64,000 nt of DNA, taken from positions 310,001 to 374,000 of the forward strand of contig NZ_FREV01000003.1 of the NCBI RefSeq assembly GCF_900143545.1. The letters run 5' to 3'. The notes beneath the pieces are model-generated. The model did no database searches, was not told where the DNA came from, and saw nothing but the letters and a program-made list of their open reading frames with translations. The DNA is from Loktanella sp. Alg231-35 (lineage in GTDB: Bacteria; Pseudomonadota; Alphaproteobacteria; Rhodobacterales; Rhodobacteraceae). Each line of letters opens with the position of its first letter. Positions within the stretch are counted from its first letter, which is position 1. Shown in pieces: positions 8,949-17,275 of the stretch. The translations under genes and the position numbers were made by a program.

Positions 8949-9737
8949 ATGTATGCTTTTGATATCGAACGGCCTTCCACCATTGCGGATGCGGTCAAGG
9001 CACTGTCGGATGAGGACGCGCAGGCGCTGGGCGGGGGGCAAACACTGATCCCCACGCTGAAACAGCGGCTTGCGATGCCTGCCACATTGGTCAGCCTAAC
9101 GGGCATTGGCGAGATGCAGGGCGTCTGTATTGGTGACAACGGAGAAGTCTGTGTGGGTGGCGCGACCAACCACGCGACGGTTGCCGCGGAAACGGCGTCA
9201 TCCTATCCCGGATTGTCTGGTTTGGCAGGAAACATCGGCGATCCTGCTGTGCGCAACCGTGGCACGGTTGGCGGGTCATTGGCCAACAACGACCCATCGG
9301 CGTGCTATCCGGCGGCGGCGCTTGGCTCTGGTGCAACGATCATCACCAATACCCGCCAGATTGCGGCGGATGATTACTTTCAAGGGTTGTTTGAAACAGC
9401 CCTCGACGAAGGCGAAGTGATTACCGAAGTACGCTTTCCGGTGCCAGAGGCCGCGCATTACGAAAAATTCGTGCAACCTGCTTCGCGCTTTGCGCTGGTG
9501 GGGGTCTTTGTCGCCAAATACGCCGATGGTGTGCGGGTGGCCGTCACAGGTGCATCCGAGAATGGCGTGTTCCGCTGGACAGAGGCGGAGGCCGCGCTCG
9601 CGGCTGATTTCTCAGCCGGTGCATTGGACGGGCTTTCGGTGCCGGCCGATGGGATGATTTCCGATCTTCACGGATCATCAGAGTATCGCGCACATCTGGT
9701 CAAAGTGATGACGGGCAGGGCGGTCGCCGCCTGCTAA
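8949..9737 (+). CDS. coxM: Molybdenum hydroxylase FAD-binding medium subunit (CoxM-like)
   Basis: This FAD subunit has 262 residues. The two flavin pyrophosphate motifs are visible: LGGGQTLIP at about 27-35 and TVGGSLANNDPSA at 106-118. The C-terminal CO-dehydrogenase flavoprotein domain follows. It takes electrons from the small subunit and passes them to an acceptor, probably quinone or another carrier. It starts 12 bp after the large subunit gene, with GGGAGAAC as ribosome site, and ends the operon just before a strong terminator. At 262 residues it is slightly shorter than the usual 280-290. Confidence 0.92.
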   Translation: MYAFDIERPSTIADAVKALSDEDAQALGGGQTLIPTLKQRLAMPATLVSLTGIGEMQGVCIGDNGEVCVGGATNHATVAAETASSYPGLSGLAGNIGDPAVRNRGTVGGSLANNDPSACYPAAALGSGATIITNTRQIAADDYFQGLFETALDEGEVITEVRFPVPEAAHYEKFVQPASRFALVGVFVAKYADGVRVAVTGASENGVFRWTEAEAALAADFSAGALDGLSVPADGMISDLHGSSEYRAHLVKVMTGRAVAAC

Positions 9738-9741
9738 AGCA

Positions 9742-9769
9742 AAAAGCCCCCGCGGATGCGGGGGCTTTT
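9742..9769. terminator. Rho-independent bidirectional terminator
   Basis: AAAAGCCCCCGC (9742-9753) pairs with GCGGGGGCTTTT (9758-9769) across GGAT. T-runs on both strands suit it to end both the cox operon and the convergent infC. Confidence 0.92.
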
Positions 9770-9793
9770 CGTAGAACCACTGGTTCCGAATAT

Positions 9794-10339
9794 TTACTTT
9801 GTCAGCGGCCCGATCAGCATCACCATCTGACGACCTTCCATCTTTGGGAAGTTCTCGACCTTGCCGGTCTCTTTGGTGTCTTCGGCCACACGCTCAAGCA
9901 GCTCGCGGCCAAGCTGTTGGTGGGCCATCTCGCGGCCACGAAAACGCAGGGTGATTTTCACCTTGTCGCCGTTTTCGAGAAACTTGAACACGTTGCGCAT
10001 CTTCACATCGTAATCGTGGTTGTCCGTGTTGGGGCGGAACTTCACCTCTTTGATTTCGATGATCTTTTGCTTCTTACGGGCCTCAGCTTCCTTCTTCTGA
10101 GTCTCGTATTTGAACTTGCCATAGTCCATGATTTTGCAAACCGGCGGATTGGCGTTTGGTGAGATTTCCACCAAATCAAGGCCAGCGTCATCGGCCATTA
10201 CCATCGCGCGTTCGGGGGTCACGACACCCACGTTTTCGCCTTCTGCGCCAATAAGGCGGATTTCTGTGGCCCTTATACGATCATTGATCCGGGGCCCTGT
10301 GTCACGTTGTGGTGGCGCGTTATGTGGTCTGCGTCCTAT
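9794..10339 (-). CDS. infC: Translation initiation factor IF-3, apparent AUA start
   Basis: This is IF-3, 181 residues from the proposed start (E. coli 180). The N-terminal domain has [17 protein letters not shown] and the C-terminal domain [15 protein letters not shown]. No ATG or GTG lies at the right place. The codon at 10339-10337 is ATA, followed by GRRPHNAPP, and AAAGGA lies 8 nt before it. The only upstream ATG in frame, at 10393, has no ribosome site and would add 18 unconserved residues. IF-3 rejects non-standard starts, and E. coli infC uses AUU for autoregulation, so a rare start fits the family. It binds the 30S subunit. The gene call is certain; the start is a strong inference. 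Confidence 0.93.
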   Translation of the reverse strand: MGRRPHNAPPQRDTGPRINDRIRATEIRLIGAEGENVGVVTPERAMVMADDAGLDLVEISPNANPPVCKIMDYGKFKYETQKKEAEARKKQKIIEIKEVKFRPNTDNHDYDVKMRNVFKFLENGDKVKITLRFRGREMAHQQLGRELLERVAEDTKETGKVENFPKMEGRQMVMLIGPLTK

Positions 10340-10538
10340 GGTCTTTATCCTTTGATTGTTCAGACTTGGTGAGGTGGAAACTAAACACCCCATTGGACAG
10401 CTTCAACCCGCAAAAGATGCGGTTTTTCGCCGAAAGTTCCCCCCGGGTGAGGCTTTCCCTTTTGTTCGCCTTCTGACATATCGGCGCCAGAACGGGTCGA
10501 TCGGGGCCCAAATGACGTAATTTGGAGGGAACTGACCA

Positions 10539-11201
10539 ATGCGTGCAATTATTATTCTCGTGGTTTTGGCTGTGCTGGGATTTTTTGGCTACCAATATGC
10601 GGCCGAAGGCCGTGGCCCAGGTGAAGCAATCGGCGTGCTAACAGGCGCCACACAAGAGGCCGAGCGTGTGGCCGCAGAAGCTGCTGCTGCCGCCCAAGCA
10701 GAGGCCGAGGCCGCTGCGGCCGAAGCTGAAGCCGCTGCCGCCGAAGAAGCCGCCGCTGCCGCTGAAGAAGCTGCTGCTGCCGCTGAAGAGGCTGCTGCTG
10801 CCGCTGAAGAGGCTGCTGCTGCCGCCGCCGCAGAAGCCGAAGAGGCCGCCGCCGCTGCTGCAGCCGAAGCTGAAGCCGCTGCTGCCGCTGCTGCAGAAGA
10901 GGCTGAGGCCGCTGCCGCCGCAGCAGAGGAAGCTGTAGAAGGCGCCGCGGAAGCTGTGGAAGAAGTTGCTGAAGAAGCAGCCGAAGAAGTTGCCGCCGCT
11001 GGCGACGATCTGATGGCGATGGCCGACAACCTGCTGACACTGGACGGCTTTGATGCCGAAAAGGTTACCCAGCTTCTTGATGGCGCTGACATTTCTGACG
11101 ATCAGAAAACAACGCTGACCAGCGCGCTGGATTTCGCCAAGGACAACCCTGCTTTGCTGCAGCCTGTTCTGGACAATATCCGCGGTCTGCTTGGCCTTTA
11201 A
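10539..11201 (+). CDS. Membrane-anchored Ala/Glu heptad-repeat protein
   Basis: This 220-residue protein is not a known family to me. Residues 3-22 form one hydrophobic segment (membrane anchor or uncleaved signal). Residues about 37-153 consist almost only of Ala and Glu, in units such as AAAAAEE, predicted to be a long helix. Residues 154-220 are a normal-looking globular or helical tail, FDAEKVTQLLDGADISDD and onwards. The DNA has three 21-bp units at 10749-10769, 10770-10790 and 10791-10811, the last two identical, so the number probably varies between strains. GGAGGGAAC lies before the ATG and a terminator follows. It could act as a periplasmic spacer or coiled-coil tether. Confidence 0.75.
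   Translation: MRAIIILVVLAVLGFFGYQYAAEGRGPGEAIGVLTGATQEAERVAAEAAAAAQAEAEAAAAEAEAAAAEEAAAAAEEAAAAAEEAAAAAEEAAAAAAAEAEEAAAAAAAEAEAAAAAAAEEAEAAAAAAEEAVEGAAEAVEEVAEEAAEEVAAAGDDLMAMADNLLTLDGFDAEKVTQLLDGADISDDQKTTLTSALDFAKDNPALLQPVLDNIRGLLGL
10749..10811 (+). repeat. Three in-frame 21-bp tandem repeats
   Basis: Each unit encodes AAAAAEE. Units two and three are identical (GCTGCTGCTGCCGCTGAAGAG with one extra base omitted here for length); unit one differs at third codon positions. Looser Ala/Glu repeats extend either side. Confidence 0.8.
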
Positions 11202-11218
11202 GCTACCGCACTTAAAAC

Positions 11219-11250
11219 AAAAGGCCGCGTCAGTGATGACGCGGCCTTTT
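11219..11250. terminator. Rho-independent terminator
   Basis: AAAAGGCCGCGTCA (11219-11232) pairs with TGACGCGGCCTTTT (11237-11250) across GTGA. It is placed to end both the Ala/Glu protein gene and the convergent fpr operon. Confidence 0.92.
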
Positions 11251-11270
11251 TCGTTTCAGCGCTACGTTTC

Positions 11271-12128
11271 TTAGTCAAGAAACGCTTTCTCAACCACATA
11301 ATGCTGCGGGTTTGAGTTCGCGCCTTCGACCAGTCCGTATCCCTCAAACATCTCTTTCAGCTCAAGGTTAAACGCCAGGTTTCCGCAGATCATTGCGCGG
11401 TCTGTCTCGGGTGACAGCGGCGGTACGCCCAAATCGGCAAAAGCCTCGCCCGAGCGCATCAGATCAGTGATCCGACCCAACTTGGGGCTCTCTTCGCGGG
11501 TGGTGGTGGGGTAGTATTTGATCTTCTTCCAGAAACCTTCGCCGATGACTTCATTCAGAAGTTCATCATGCTTGAGGCTCTCGATCAGGTCGCGGCCATA
11601 GGTCAGTTCGCCCACTTCGCGGCAGGTGTGGGTGATGATCACCTCGTCATAGTCTTCGTATGTCTGCGGTTCGCGTAGCAGGGATGCGAAGGGGGCAAAG
11701 CCAGTGCCTGTGGCAAAGAACCAAATGCGTTTGCCGGGGATCAGGGCGTCATGCACCAATGTGCCAACAGGTTTGGGGCGCAGGATCAGTTCATCACCGG
11801 GTTTGATGTGTTGCAGCCTTGAGGTCAGCGGGCCGTCCTGCACCTTGATCGAATAGAATTCCAATTCCTCATCCCAGGATGGCGAGGCGATGGAATAGGC
11901 ACGTAGCAGCGGTTTCTGCTTGCCAGTTTCGGGGTGTGGATCGCCCATCAGGCCGATCATCACAAATTCGCCCGAACGAAACCGCAAGGACGCAGGACGC
12001 GTCACGCGGAATGAAAACAAACGGTCGGTGTAGTGTTTCACCTCCGTTATGGTCTGCGCGTCGGGCAGGGTGGGGACAGCTTTGGCGGTGTCTAAGGTCA
12101 CTGGTTTTTGCTCGGTCATATGTCTCAT
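11271..12128 (-). CDS. fpr: Ferredoxin--NADP+ reductase
   Basis: This FAD enzyme has 285 residues. The flavin site RAYSIASP is near residues 80-87. The NADP-binding stretch FFATGTGFAPFASLLREP and the C-terminal MICGNLAFNLE are typical of bacterial Fpr. It moves electrons between NADPH and ferredoxin or flavodoxin. It lies 66 bp after the DUF934 gene on the same strand as cysG, cysI and cysH, so it may supply electrons for sulfite reduction, and perhaps also the P450 encoded nearby. ATG 12128 and ATG 12119 are both possible starts. An FNR-like sequence (12163-12176) lies upstream with one mismatch. Confidence 0.92.
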   Translation of the reverse strand: MRHMTEQKPVTLDTAKAVPTLPDAQTITEVKHYTDRLFSFRVTRPASLRFRSGEFVMIGLMGDPHPETGKQKPLLRAYSIASPSWDEELEFYSIKVQDGPLTSRLQHIKPGDELILRPKPVGTLVHDALIPGKRIWFFATGTGFAPFASLLREPQTYEDYDEVIITHTCREVGELTYGRDLIESLKHDELLNEVIGEGFWKKIKYYPTTTREESPKLGRITDLMRSGEAFADLGVPPLSPETDRAMICGNLAFNLELKEMFEGYGLVEGANSNPQHYVVEKAFLD

Positions 12129-12162
12129 GGCAGCCCAATAGAGCCGCCCTCCCGTTTAGTCA

Positions 12163-12176
12163 TTGATTTGGATCAG
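12163..12176. promoter_or_regulatory. FNR-like box upstream of fpr (one mismatch)
   Basis: TTGATTTGGATCAG matches TTGAT-N4-ATCAA except for the last base. Its centre is about 41 bp before the first possible fpr start, which leaves little room for a normal promoter, so this may be chance. Confidence 0.25.
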
Positions 12177-12194
12177 GGAAAGGGTGCTTTGGTC

Positions 12195-12605
12195 TTAACC
12201 GCGTAGGCGCGCCTGATAATTGTGGTTCTGCCAATCGGCACGGAACTGCCATTGATCTTCTGGCTGACGGGCGGCGAGTGCGTCATCGATTTCAACCTCG
12301 TCAAAGCCCGACCGGCGCGCCATGGCGTATTGATCTGCCAAGATATGGCCTTTGGCCCGCAACCGGCCTTTGTATCCGGCCCGGCGCAGCAAAGCGGCCA
12401 ACGTGAACCCACGCCCATCTGCGGATGACGGAAAGTCGATGCGGATCATGGCCGCATTATTCAGCCCTGCAAGCGCCTCTGGTGCGGTGTTAGACGGCAG
12501 ATCAATGCCATAGTCGCAGTCGTTCGCTGCGACCTCGTCCGCCGCAACAAAGCCGCAGGCGAAATCATCAACGGTAAAGCCGGCATCTGTGACAATCACG
12601 CTCAT
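12195..12605 (-). CDS. DUF934 domain protein of the sulfate assimilation operon
   Basis: This 136-residue protein belongs to DUF934, a family almost always found next to cysH and sulfite reductase genes. No catalytic motif is known. IRIDFPSSADGRGFTLAALL in the middle is the most conserved part of the family. There is no signal peptide or cysteine-based metal motif. Its start overlaps the end of cysH by 4 bp (ATGA), so translation is probably coupled. Function is unknown; an accessory or assembly role in sulfite reduction is inferred only from its neighbours. Confidence 0.85.
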   Translation of the reverse strand: MSVIVTDAGFTVDDFACGFVAADEVAANDCDYGIDLPSNTAPEALAGLNNAAMIRIDFPSSADGRGFTLAALLRRAGYKGRLRAKGHILADQYAMARRSGFDEVEIDDALAARQPEDQWQFRADWQNHNYQARLRG

Positions 12606-13321
12606 GCTGCTTTTCCTTCACGTGTTGCTTTACCATCCGTAAAGTGGATGCCGCATTCGGTTTTTTCACTGTTGCGCCAACGGCCTGCGCGGGGATCTTC
12701 ATGATCACCAACGCGCGTGGTGCAGGGCATGCACCCCACCGATGGATACCCTTTGGAGACCAGCGGATGGCGCGGCAGATCATGCGCATCCATGTAGGAT
12801 TTCAGATCGTCTGTTGTCCATTTTGCCAACGGATTGATCTTGATCTTGCGTTCGTCTTTTTCAAAAAGCGGCAGTTGCGCGCGTTGACCACCCTGGAACT
12901 GCTTGCGGCCAGTGATCCAGCCGTCAAATTCTTGCAGTGCCGCATTCAATGGCCGCGTTTTGCGCAGATCACAGCAGGCGTCAGTGTCGGCCAGATGCAG
13001 GATGCCATCCACATCTTCAGTCAGCACATCATTGCGGTTGGGGGTGATGACACGCAGATCGGTCAGCCCCAGCGAAGCCGCAACTTCGCGCTGATAGGTC
13101 AGCGTTTCAGGGAACAGCATTTCGGTATCAAGAAAGATGACCGGTGCGTTCTTGTCGATCTCTGCGACCATATGCAGCAGCACAACGCTTTCGGCACCAA
13201 AAGACGAGACCAAAGCGATCTTGCCGATCTGCACATCACTTAGCACGTGCCGCAGTACGGTTTGCGCATCAGATTTGCGGTGCAGGATGTTGCGGCGTTC
13301 AGCGAGTTCCTTAAGCGGCAT
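12602..13321 (-). CDS. cysH: Assimilatory adenylyl-sulfate (APS) reductase
   Basis: This reductase has 239 residues. The paired cysteines DACCDLRK (116, 117) and GCMPC (197, 200) are the four ligands of a [4Fe-4S] cluster. This marks the APS-reducing type rather than the PAPS-reducing E. coli type, which lacks them. The catalytic cysteine is C223 in TECGIHF. It reduces APS to sulfite with thioredoxin. The frame is open further upstream, but the ATG at 13321 gives the family N-terminus and overlaps the end of the sulfite reductase gene by 11 bp. It lies inside an operon with overlapping genes. Confidence 0.93.
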   Translation of the reverse strand: MPLKELAERRNILHRKSDAQTVLRHVLSDVQIGKIALVSSFGAESVVLLHMVAEIDKNAPVIFLDTEMLFPETLTYQREVAASLGLTDLRVITPNRNDVLTEDVDGILHLADTDACCDLRKTRPLNAALQEFDGWITGRKQFQGGQRAQLPLFEKDERKIKINPLAKWTTDDLKSYMDAHDLPRHPLVSKGYPSVGCMPCTTRVGDHEDPRAGRWRNSEKTECGIHFTDGKATREGKAA

Positions 13322-14981
13322 TGGCTTTGTCCTCTGTGGGGTAAAGGATGGCTTTGAAGGGTTCCAGACCCAGACGGCGGTAGGTCTGCAAGAAAGTTTC
13401 ATCCACGTCATTGCGTAGATCAAGGTATCCAGTCACCAGACGTTCAATCGCAGGTACGATTTCGTCGGCGCTGAAACCGGGGCCAGCACGTTCGCCAATG
13501 GTTGTTGTTTCGGTCCCGTCACCGCCCAGCGTGATCTGGTAGTTTTCAACGCCCGCACGGTCGAGGCCGAGAATGCCGATGTGCCCCACATGGTGGTGCC
13601 CACAGGCATTGATGCAGCCCGAGATTTTGATCTTCAGTTGACCGATTTCATGTTCGATCTTCAATTCATCAAACCGGGTTGCGATGTCCTGCGCAATCGG
13701 GATCGACCGGGCAGTGGCCAGCGCGCAGTAATCCATTCCGGGGCAAGCGATGATGTCAGACGCGAGACCGATGTTGGCCGTCGCAAGGTCAGCTTCGCGC
13801 AATGCGGCATAGACCTTTGCAAGGTCCGCTTTGTGGACATGCGGCAAGATGACATTCTGCTCGTGGCTAATCCGCAGTTCACCATGGCCGTACTGCTCAG
13901 CCAGATCGGCCATCGCGCGCATTTGGTCGGATGATGCATCACCCGGCGTTTGGCCATGCTTCTTGATGCTGATTGACACGATGGCATAGTCATCATTCTT
14001 TTGCGCAGCGAGGTTGGTGTCGGTCCATGACCGGAACGCGGGGTTGGCCAGACGTGCTGCCTCATACCCGCCAATAGATTTTTCTGCGAAAGCAGGCGGC
14101 GCAAAGGCTGTTTCAATCTCGGTCAGCAGGTCTTGATCAAACCCTGTAAAACCTGCGCGGATGGTCGCGAAACGTTCCTCGACAAGCGTTTGGATTTTTT
14201 CCAGCCCGTTCTCGTGAACCGTGATCTTGATCCGTGCTTTGTACTTGTTGTCGCGGCGGCCCAGCAGGTTGTAGACGCTGACAATCGCCTCGCAATAGGG
14301 CAGCAAATCGGCCTTGGGCAGGAAGGCTCGCAGGACCTTACCCACCATCGGTGTGCGACCAAGGCCACCACCAACGATGACTTCAAAACCCGGCTCACCG
14401 GCGTCATTGCGTACCATGCGCAAGCCAATGTCATGCGCTTTGGTCACCGCACGGTCATGCGCGGCACCTGTCACGGCGATCTTGAATTTGCGGGGCAGGA
14501 ATTGGAATTCAGGATGATCGGTGGACCATTGGCGCAGCAGTTCCGCAATCGCGCGCGGGTCTTCGACCTCATCGGCGGCAGCGCCGGCAAAGTGGTCCGC
14601 CGTTACGTTGCGGATCGTGTTGCCCGAGGTCTGGATGGCGTGCATGCCCACATCAGCCAAGGCCTCCAACATATCTGGCACGTCCTGCAGTTTTGGCCAG
14701 TTGTACTGGATATTCTGGCGCGTGGTGAAATGGCCATAGCCCTTGTCCCACTTGTCAGCGATGAACGCGAGCTGGCGCATCTGGCTGGGGTTCAGCGTGC
14801 CATAAGGGACCGCGACGCGCAGCATATAGGCGTGCAGTTGCAGGTAGAGGCCGTTCATCAGGCGCAGCGGCTTGAATTCATCCTCGGTTAGGGATCCATC
14901 GATGCGGCGCTCTACTTGGCCACGGAATTGGGCAACGCGAGACCGGACAAATGCTTCGTCAAAGTCGGAGTAGGTATACAT
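13311..14981 (-). CDS. cysI: Siroheme-dependent nitrite/sulfite reductase
   Basis: This protein of 556 residues has two copies of the ferredoxin-like and siroheme reductase modules. The cysteines that bind the [4Fe-4S]-siroheme centre are CPGMDYC (about residue 415) and GCINAC (about 457). TTRQNIQYNWPKL near 87-99 is the substrate arginine region. In this operon, with cysH and cysG, sulfite is the likely substrate. Sequence alone does not exclude nitrite. The start at 14981 shares one base with the stop of the DUF2849 gene (TAATG). Confidence 0.9.
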   Translation of the reverse strand: MYTYSDFDEAFVRSRVAQFRGQVERRIDGSLTEDEFKPLRLMNGLYLQLHAYMLRVAVPYGTLNPSQMRQLAFIADKWDKGYGHFTTRQNIQYNWPKLQDVPDMLEALADVGMHAIQTSGNTIRNVTADHFAGAAADEVEDPRAIAELLRQWSTDHPEFQFLPRKFKIAVTGAAHDRAVTKAHDIGLRMVRNDAGEPGFEVIVGGGLGRTPMVGKVLRAFLPKADLLPYCEAIVSVYNLLGRRDNKYKARIKITVHENGLEKIQTLVEERFATIRAGFTGFDQDLLTEIETAFAPPAFAEKSIGGYEAARLANPAFRSWTDTNLAAQKNDDYAIVSISIKKHGQTPGDASSDQMRAMADLAEQYGHGELRISHEQNVILPHVHKADLAKVYAALREADLATANIGLASDIIACPGMDYCALATARSIPIAQDIATRFDELKIEHEIGQLKIKISGCINACGHHHVGHIGILGLDRAGVENYQITLGGDGTETTTIGERAGPGFSADEIVPAIERLVTGYLDLRNDVDETFLQTYRRLGLEPFKAILYPTEDKANAA

Positions 14982-15283
14982 TATGAAAGGTCCACTTGCT
15001 TGCCATGGGCGTAGTTGGATGGGCCGCGCGTGCGGAATTCTTCCCGGAAATGGGTGGGTTCAGGGCCGTTCTCGCCAGATTTGGCGTCGGCCAGATAAGG
15101 GCCTGCAATCTCGTCTGCACGCGCTTGAGCTTCCAGCAGACGCAGATCGCCGTGCGCTTCATCTGTGATCAACTCCGCCTCATGCATGTTGCGGGTCCAT
15201 GTGTCATTCTCGGTCAGCCAAACCGCGTCGCCCTCCAGCAATGCGTTGGCGGTCACGACTTTTGGGGTGAATTCACGGGCCAT
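14981..15283 (-). CDS. DUF2849 domain protein
   Basis: This small protein has 100 residues and matches DUF2849, found between siroheme synthase and sulfite reductase genes in many alphaproteobacteria. The N-terminal VVTANALLEGDAVWLTEN is the recognisable part. It contains no cysteine, signal peptide or membrane helix. It overlaps both neighbours by one base, so it is probably coupled to them. Reaction unknown. A role in siroheme or sulfite metabolism is inferred from constant gene order. Confidence 0.87.
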   Translation of the reverse strand: MAREFTPKVVTANALLEGDAVWLTENDTWTRNMHEAELITDEAHGDLRLLEAQARADEIAGPYLADAKSGENGPEPTHFREEFRTRGPSNYAHGKQVDLS

Positions 15284-16671
15284 TATGCAAACTCCTTGAG
15301 CTTCAGTGCGTTGGCTTGGGCATCGCGCGGGGCGAGACCGTAGAATGTGATCGCAGGGCCGGTGAGGTTGGCTTGCGTCATTGTTGGTTCCATCTCGACC
15401 AGCGTGGTCGCGATGATGCGCTGATCGGCGCGGCTGACGTTTTCGATAATCGTCACGGGTGTGCTGGGGTTAGCGCCATGCATCAGCAGGCGGCCCTGGA
15501 TAAACCGGGCCGTTTTCTTGCCCATATAGATCGCGGCAACCTCACCAGCGGCGGCGAGCGCTTTCCAGTCGTGATCGGCATAACCTTTGGTGTCGTGCCC
15601 GGTGATCAGACGCACGGCGGAATTGCGATGCCGCTTGGTCAGGCTTTGCCCGATGTTCGCAACAGCAGCAGAGGCGGCAGTGATGCCGGGGATGATGCGA
15701 TAGGGGATGTCATGGGCTTCGATCGCTTCGATTTCTTCGTCGAGACGGCCAAACACGGTTGGATCACCTGCCTTCAGTCGCACCACGTGATGACCGTCCA
15801 GTGCGTGCTGTACGATCAAGGCATCGATATCTTCTTGCTTCATCGACCGGCCAAAGCCTTCTTTGCCAGCATCAATGATGATCGCCTCGCGCCGCGCCAG
15901 TTCAAGGATTTCGCCAGTGACCAAACGGTCGTGAATGACAACATCAGCCTTATCCAGCGCGTTACGCGCTTTGAGTGTCAGCAGTTCTGGATCACCGGGA
16001 CCAGCGCCAACCAGATCAACCGATCCTTGCTTATCTGTCGCCAAAACATGGGCGTCGAGCAAGGTTTCCAGTGCCGGGATCACGGCATGTTCGCCCGCTT
16101 CCAGCGCCTTTGGCCCGCTGCCAAAATAAAATGACGTCCAGAAATCGCGACGCTTGCGGCCCATAGGCAGGATATCAACAGCGTGGCGGAAGGTTTTGCC
16201 GATACGGGCAAGGACACCCAGCGATGTGGGCAGGCGTTCTTCCAGATCAGCCTTGATTGCACGGGCCAGCACGGGGGCTGCACCTTCGGTACCGATGGCG
16301 ACGGTCACCGGGTCGCGGTCCACAATGGCGGGGGTGATGAACTGGCTGTCTTCGAGGTTATCAACGATATTGACCAATGCGCCTTCGGCGTTGGCGATGG
16401 CCGCTACACGGGCGTCTTCGGCGTCATCCTCATTGGCGGCATAGAAAAGTGCCGCGCACAGCGCGTCACCAGGTTCCATCGCGCGCGCGATGATGCGCAG
16501 CTTGCCTTGCGCTGCCCATTTGCGGATGTCATCGGCAACTTCAGTTGCGATCACAGTCAGCTGCGCTTCGGTCTTCATCAGCAGGCGCAGCTTGGCCATG
16601 GCGGCATCACCACCGCCAGACAGGACAATGCGACGGCCTTCAACGGCAAGGAAGATTGGAAAGTGCTTCAT
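15283..16671 (-). CDS. cysG: Siroheme synthase, fused CysG
   Basis: This protein of 462 residues joins two enzymes. Residues 1-205 are the precorrin-2 dehydrogenase/ferrochelatase part, with a glycine-rich NAD site (VLSGGGDAAMAKL). Residues about 210-462 are uroporphyrinogen-III C-methyltransferase (SUMT), with VGAGPGDPELLTLKA, RLKAGDPTVFGR and IPGITAASAA as SAM and substrate motifs. It makes siroheme for the sulfite reductase two genes on. The ATG at 16671 has GAGGT 5 nt upstream and is preferred over a TTG at 16683. It heads the sulfur operon and is divergent from an Lrp-type regulator. Confidence 0.93.
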   Translation of the reverse strand: MKHFPIFLAVEGRRIVLSGGGDAAMAKLRLLMKTEAQLTVIATEVADDIRKWAAQGKLRIIARAMEPGDALCAALFYAANEDDAEDARVAAIANAEGALVNIVDNLEDSQFITPAIVDRDPVTVAIGTEGAAPVLARAIKADLEERLPTSLGVLARIGKTFRHAVDILPMGRKRRDFWTSFYFGSGPKALEAGEHAVIPALETLLDAHVLATDKQGSVDLVGAGPGDPELLTLKARNALDKADVVIHDRLVTGEILELARREAIIIDAGKEGFGRSMKQEDIDALIVQHALDGHHVVRLKAGDPTVFGRLDEEIEAIEAHDIPYRIIPGITAASAAVANIGQSLTKRHRNSAVRLITGHDTKGYADHDWKALAAAGEVAAIYMGKKTARFIQGRLLMHGANPSTPVTIIENVSRADQRIIATTLVEMEPTMTQANLTGPAITFYGLAPRDAQANALKLKEFA

Positions 16672-16698
16672 AGCGAACCTCAATTTCTTGGGTTCAAT

Positions 16699-16718
16699 AT
16701 AGAATACCGTTCTGCTAT
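16699..16718. promoter_or_regulatory. Imperfect dyad between cysG and the Lrp/AsnC gene
   Basis: ATAG (16699-16702) and CTAT (16715-16718) frame AGAA-N5-TTCT (16701-16713). Seven of ten symmetric positions pair. It lies 28 bp before cysG, in the only gap between it and the regulator, so it may be the regulator's site. Confidence 0.35.
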
Positions 16719-16805
16719 TTGCCTCCCCCAGAGGTCAGTTAAGGACGCGTGTTCCATGGAGGCCTGAATTTGGACCACCTGTCCTGTAATTGCGGAGAAT
16801 AGAGA

Positions 16806-17267
16806 ATGTCAGCACGGATCGACGCCACAGATCGGAAGATTTTGGCAGCATTGCAAGCTGATGCAGCGCAATCACTGGACGAAATCGCCAAATCTGTCGG
16901 CTCTTCAAAGACGCCGGTTTGGAACCGGATTCGCAAAATGCGCGAGGCGGGAATCATTGGTCAGCAGACCGTGATGCTGGATGCCGAGGCGCTGGGGTTT
17001 GAGGCCTGTTTCTTTGTGCTGATCCGCACGTCAGAGCATGACGCGGATTGGCAGGGACGGTTTTTGAAAGCACTGAAATCCCGACCAGAGGTGCAAGAGG
17101 CGCATCGGCTGGCAGGCGATATCGACTATATCCTGAAAGTGCGGGTGCAGAACGCGCGTGCCTACGACACATTTTATCAAGCGCTGATATCGGAGGTGAA
17201 GGTGCATAATGTAACAGCGCTTTTGTCGATGGAAGAGATCAAATCGACGGTGGCGTTGCCGCTTTAG
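16806..17267 (+). CDS. Lrp/AsnC family transcriptional regulator
   Basis: This regulator has 153 residues. The N-terminal winged helix (DATDRKILAALQADAAQSLDEIAKSVGSS, about residues 6-34) and the C-terminal RAM/AsnC ligand domain (VQEAHRLAGDIDYILKVRV, about 97-115) are both complete. Lrp-type proteins form octamers or larger rings and bind imperfect dyads. The gene is divergent from cysG across 134 bp, so control of the sulfate assimilation operon is likely, perhaps with a sulfur amino acid as ligand. Both statements are inference from position. Confidence 0.92.
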   Translation: MSARIDATDRKILAALQADAAQSLDEIAKSVGSSKTPVWNRIRKMREAGIIGQQTVMLDAEALGFEACFFVLIRTSEHDADWQGRFLKALKSRPEVQEAHRLAGDIDYILKVRVQNARAYDTFYQALISEVKVHNVTALLSMEEIKSTVALPL

Positions 17268-17275
17268 GGTACGAA

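Noticed and set aside
10552-11092. Two open minus-strand frames rich in Leu/Gln/Arg and in Ala/Ser.
   Set aside because: They arise from antisense reading of the Ala/Glu repeats and have no start signal or family match.
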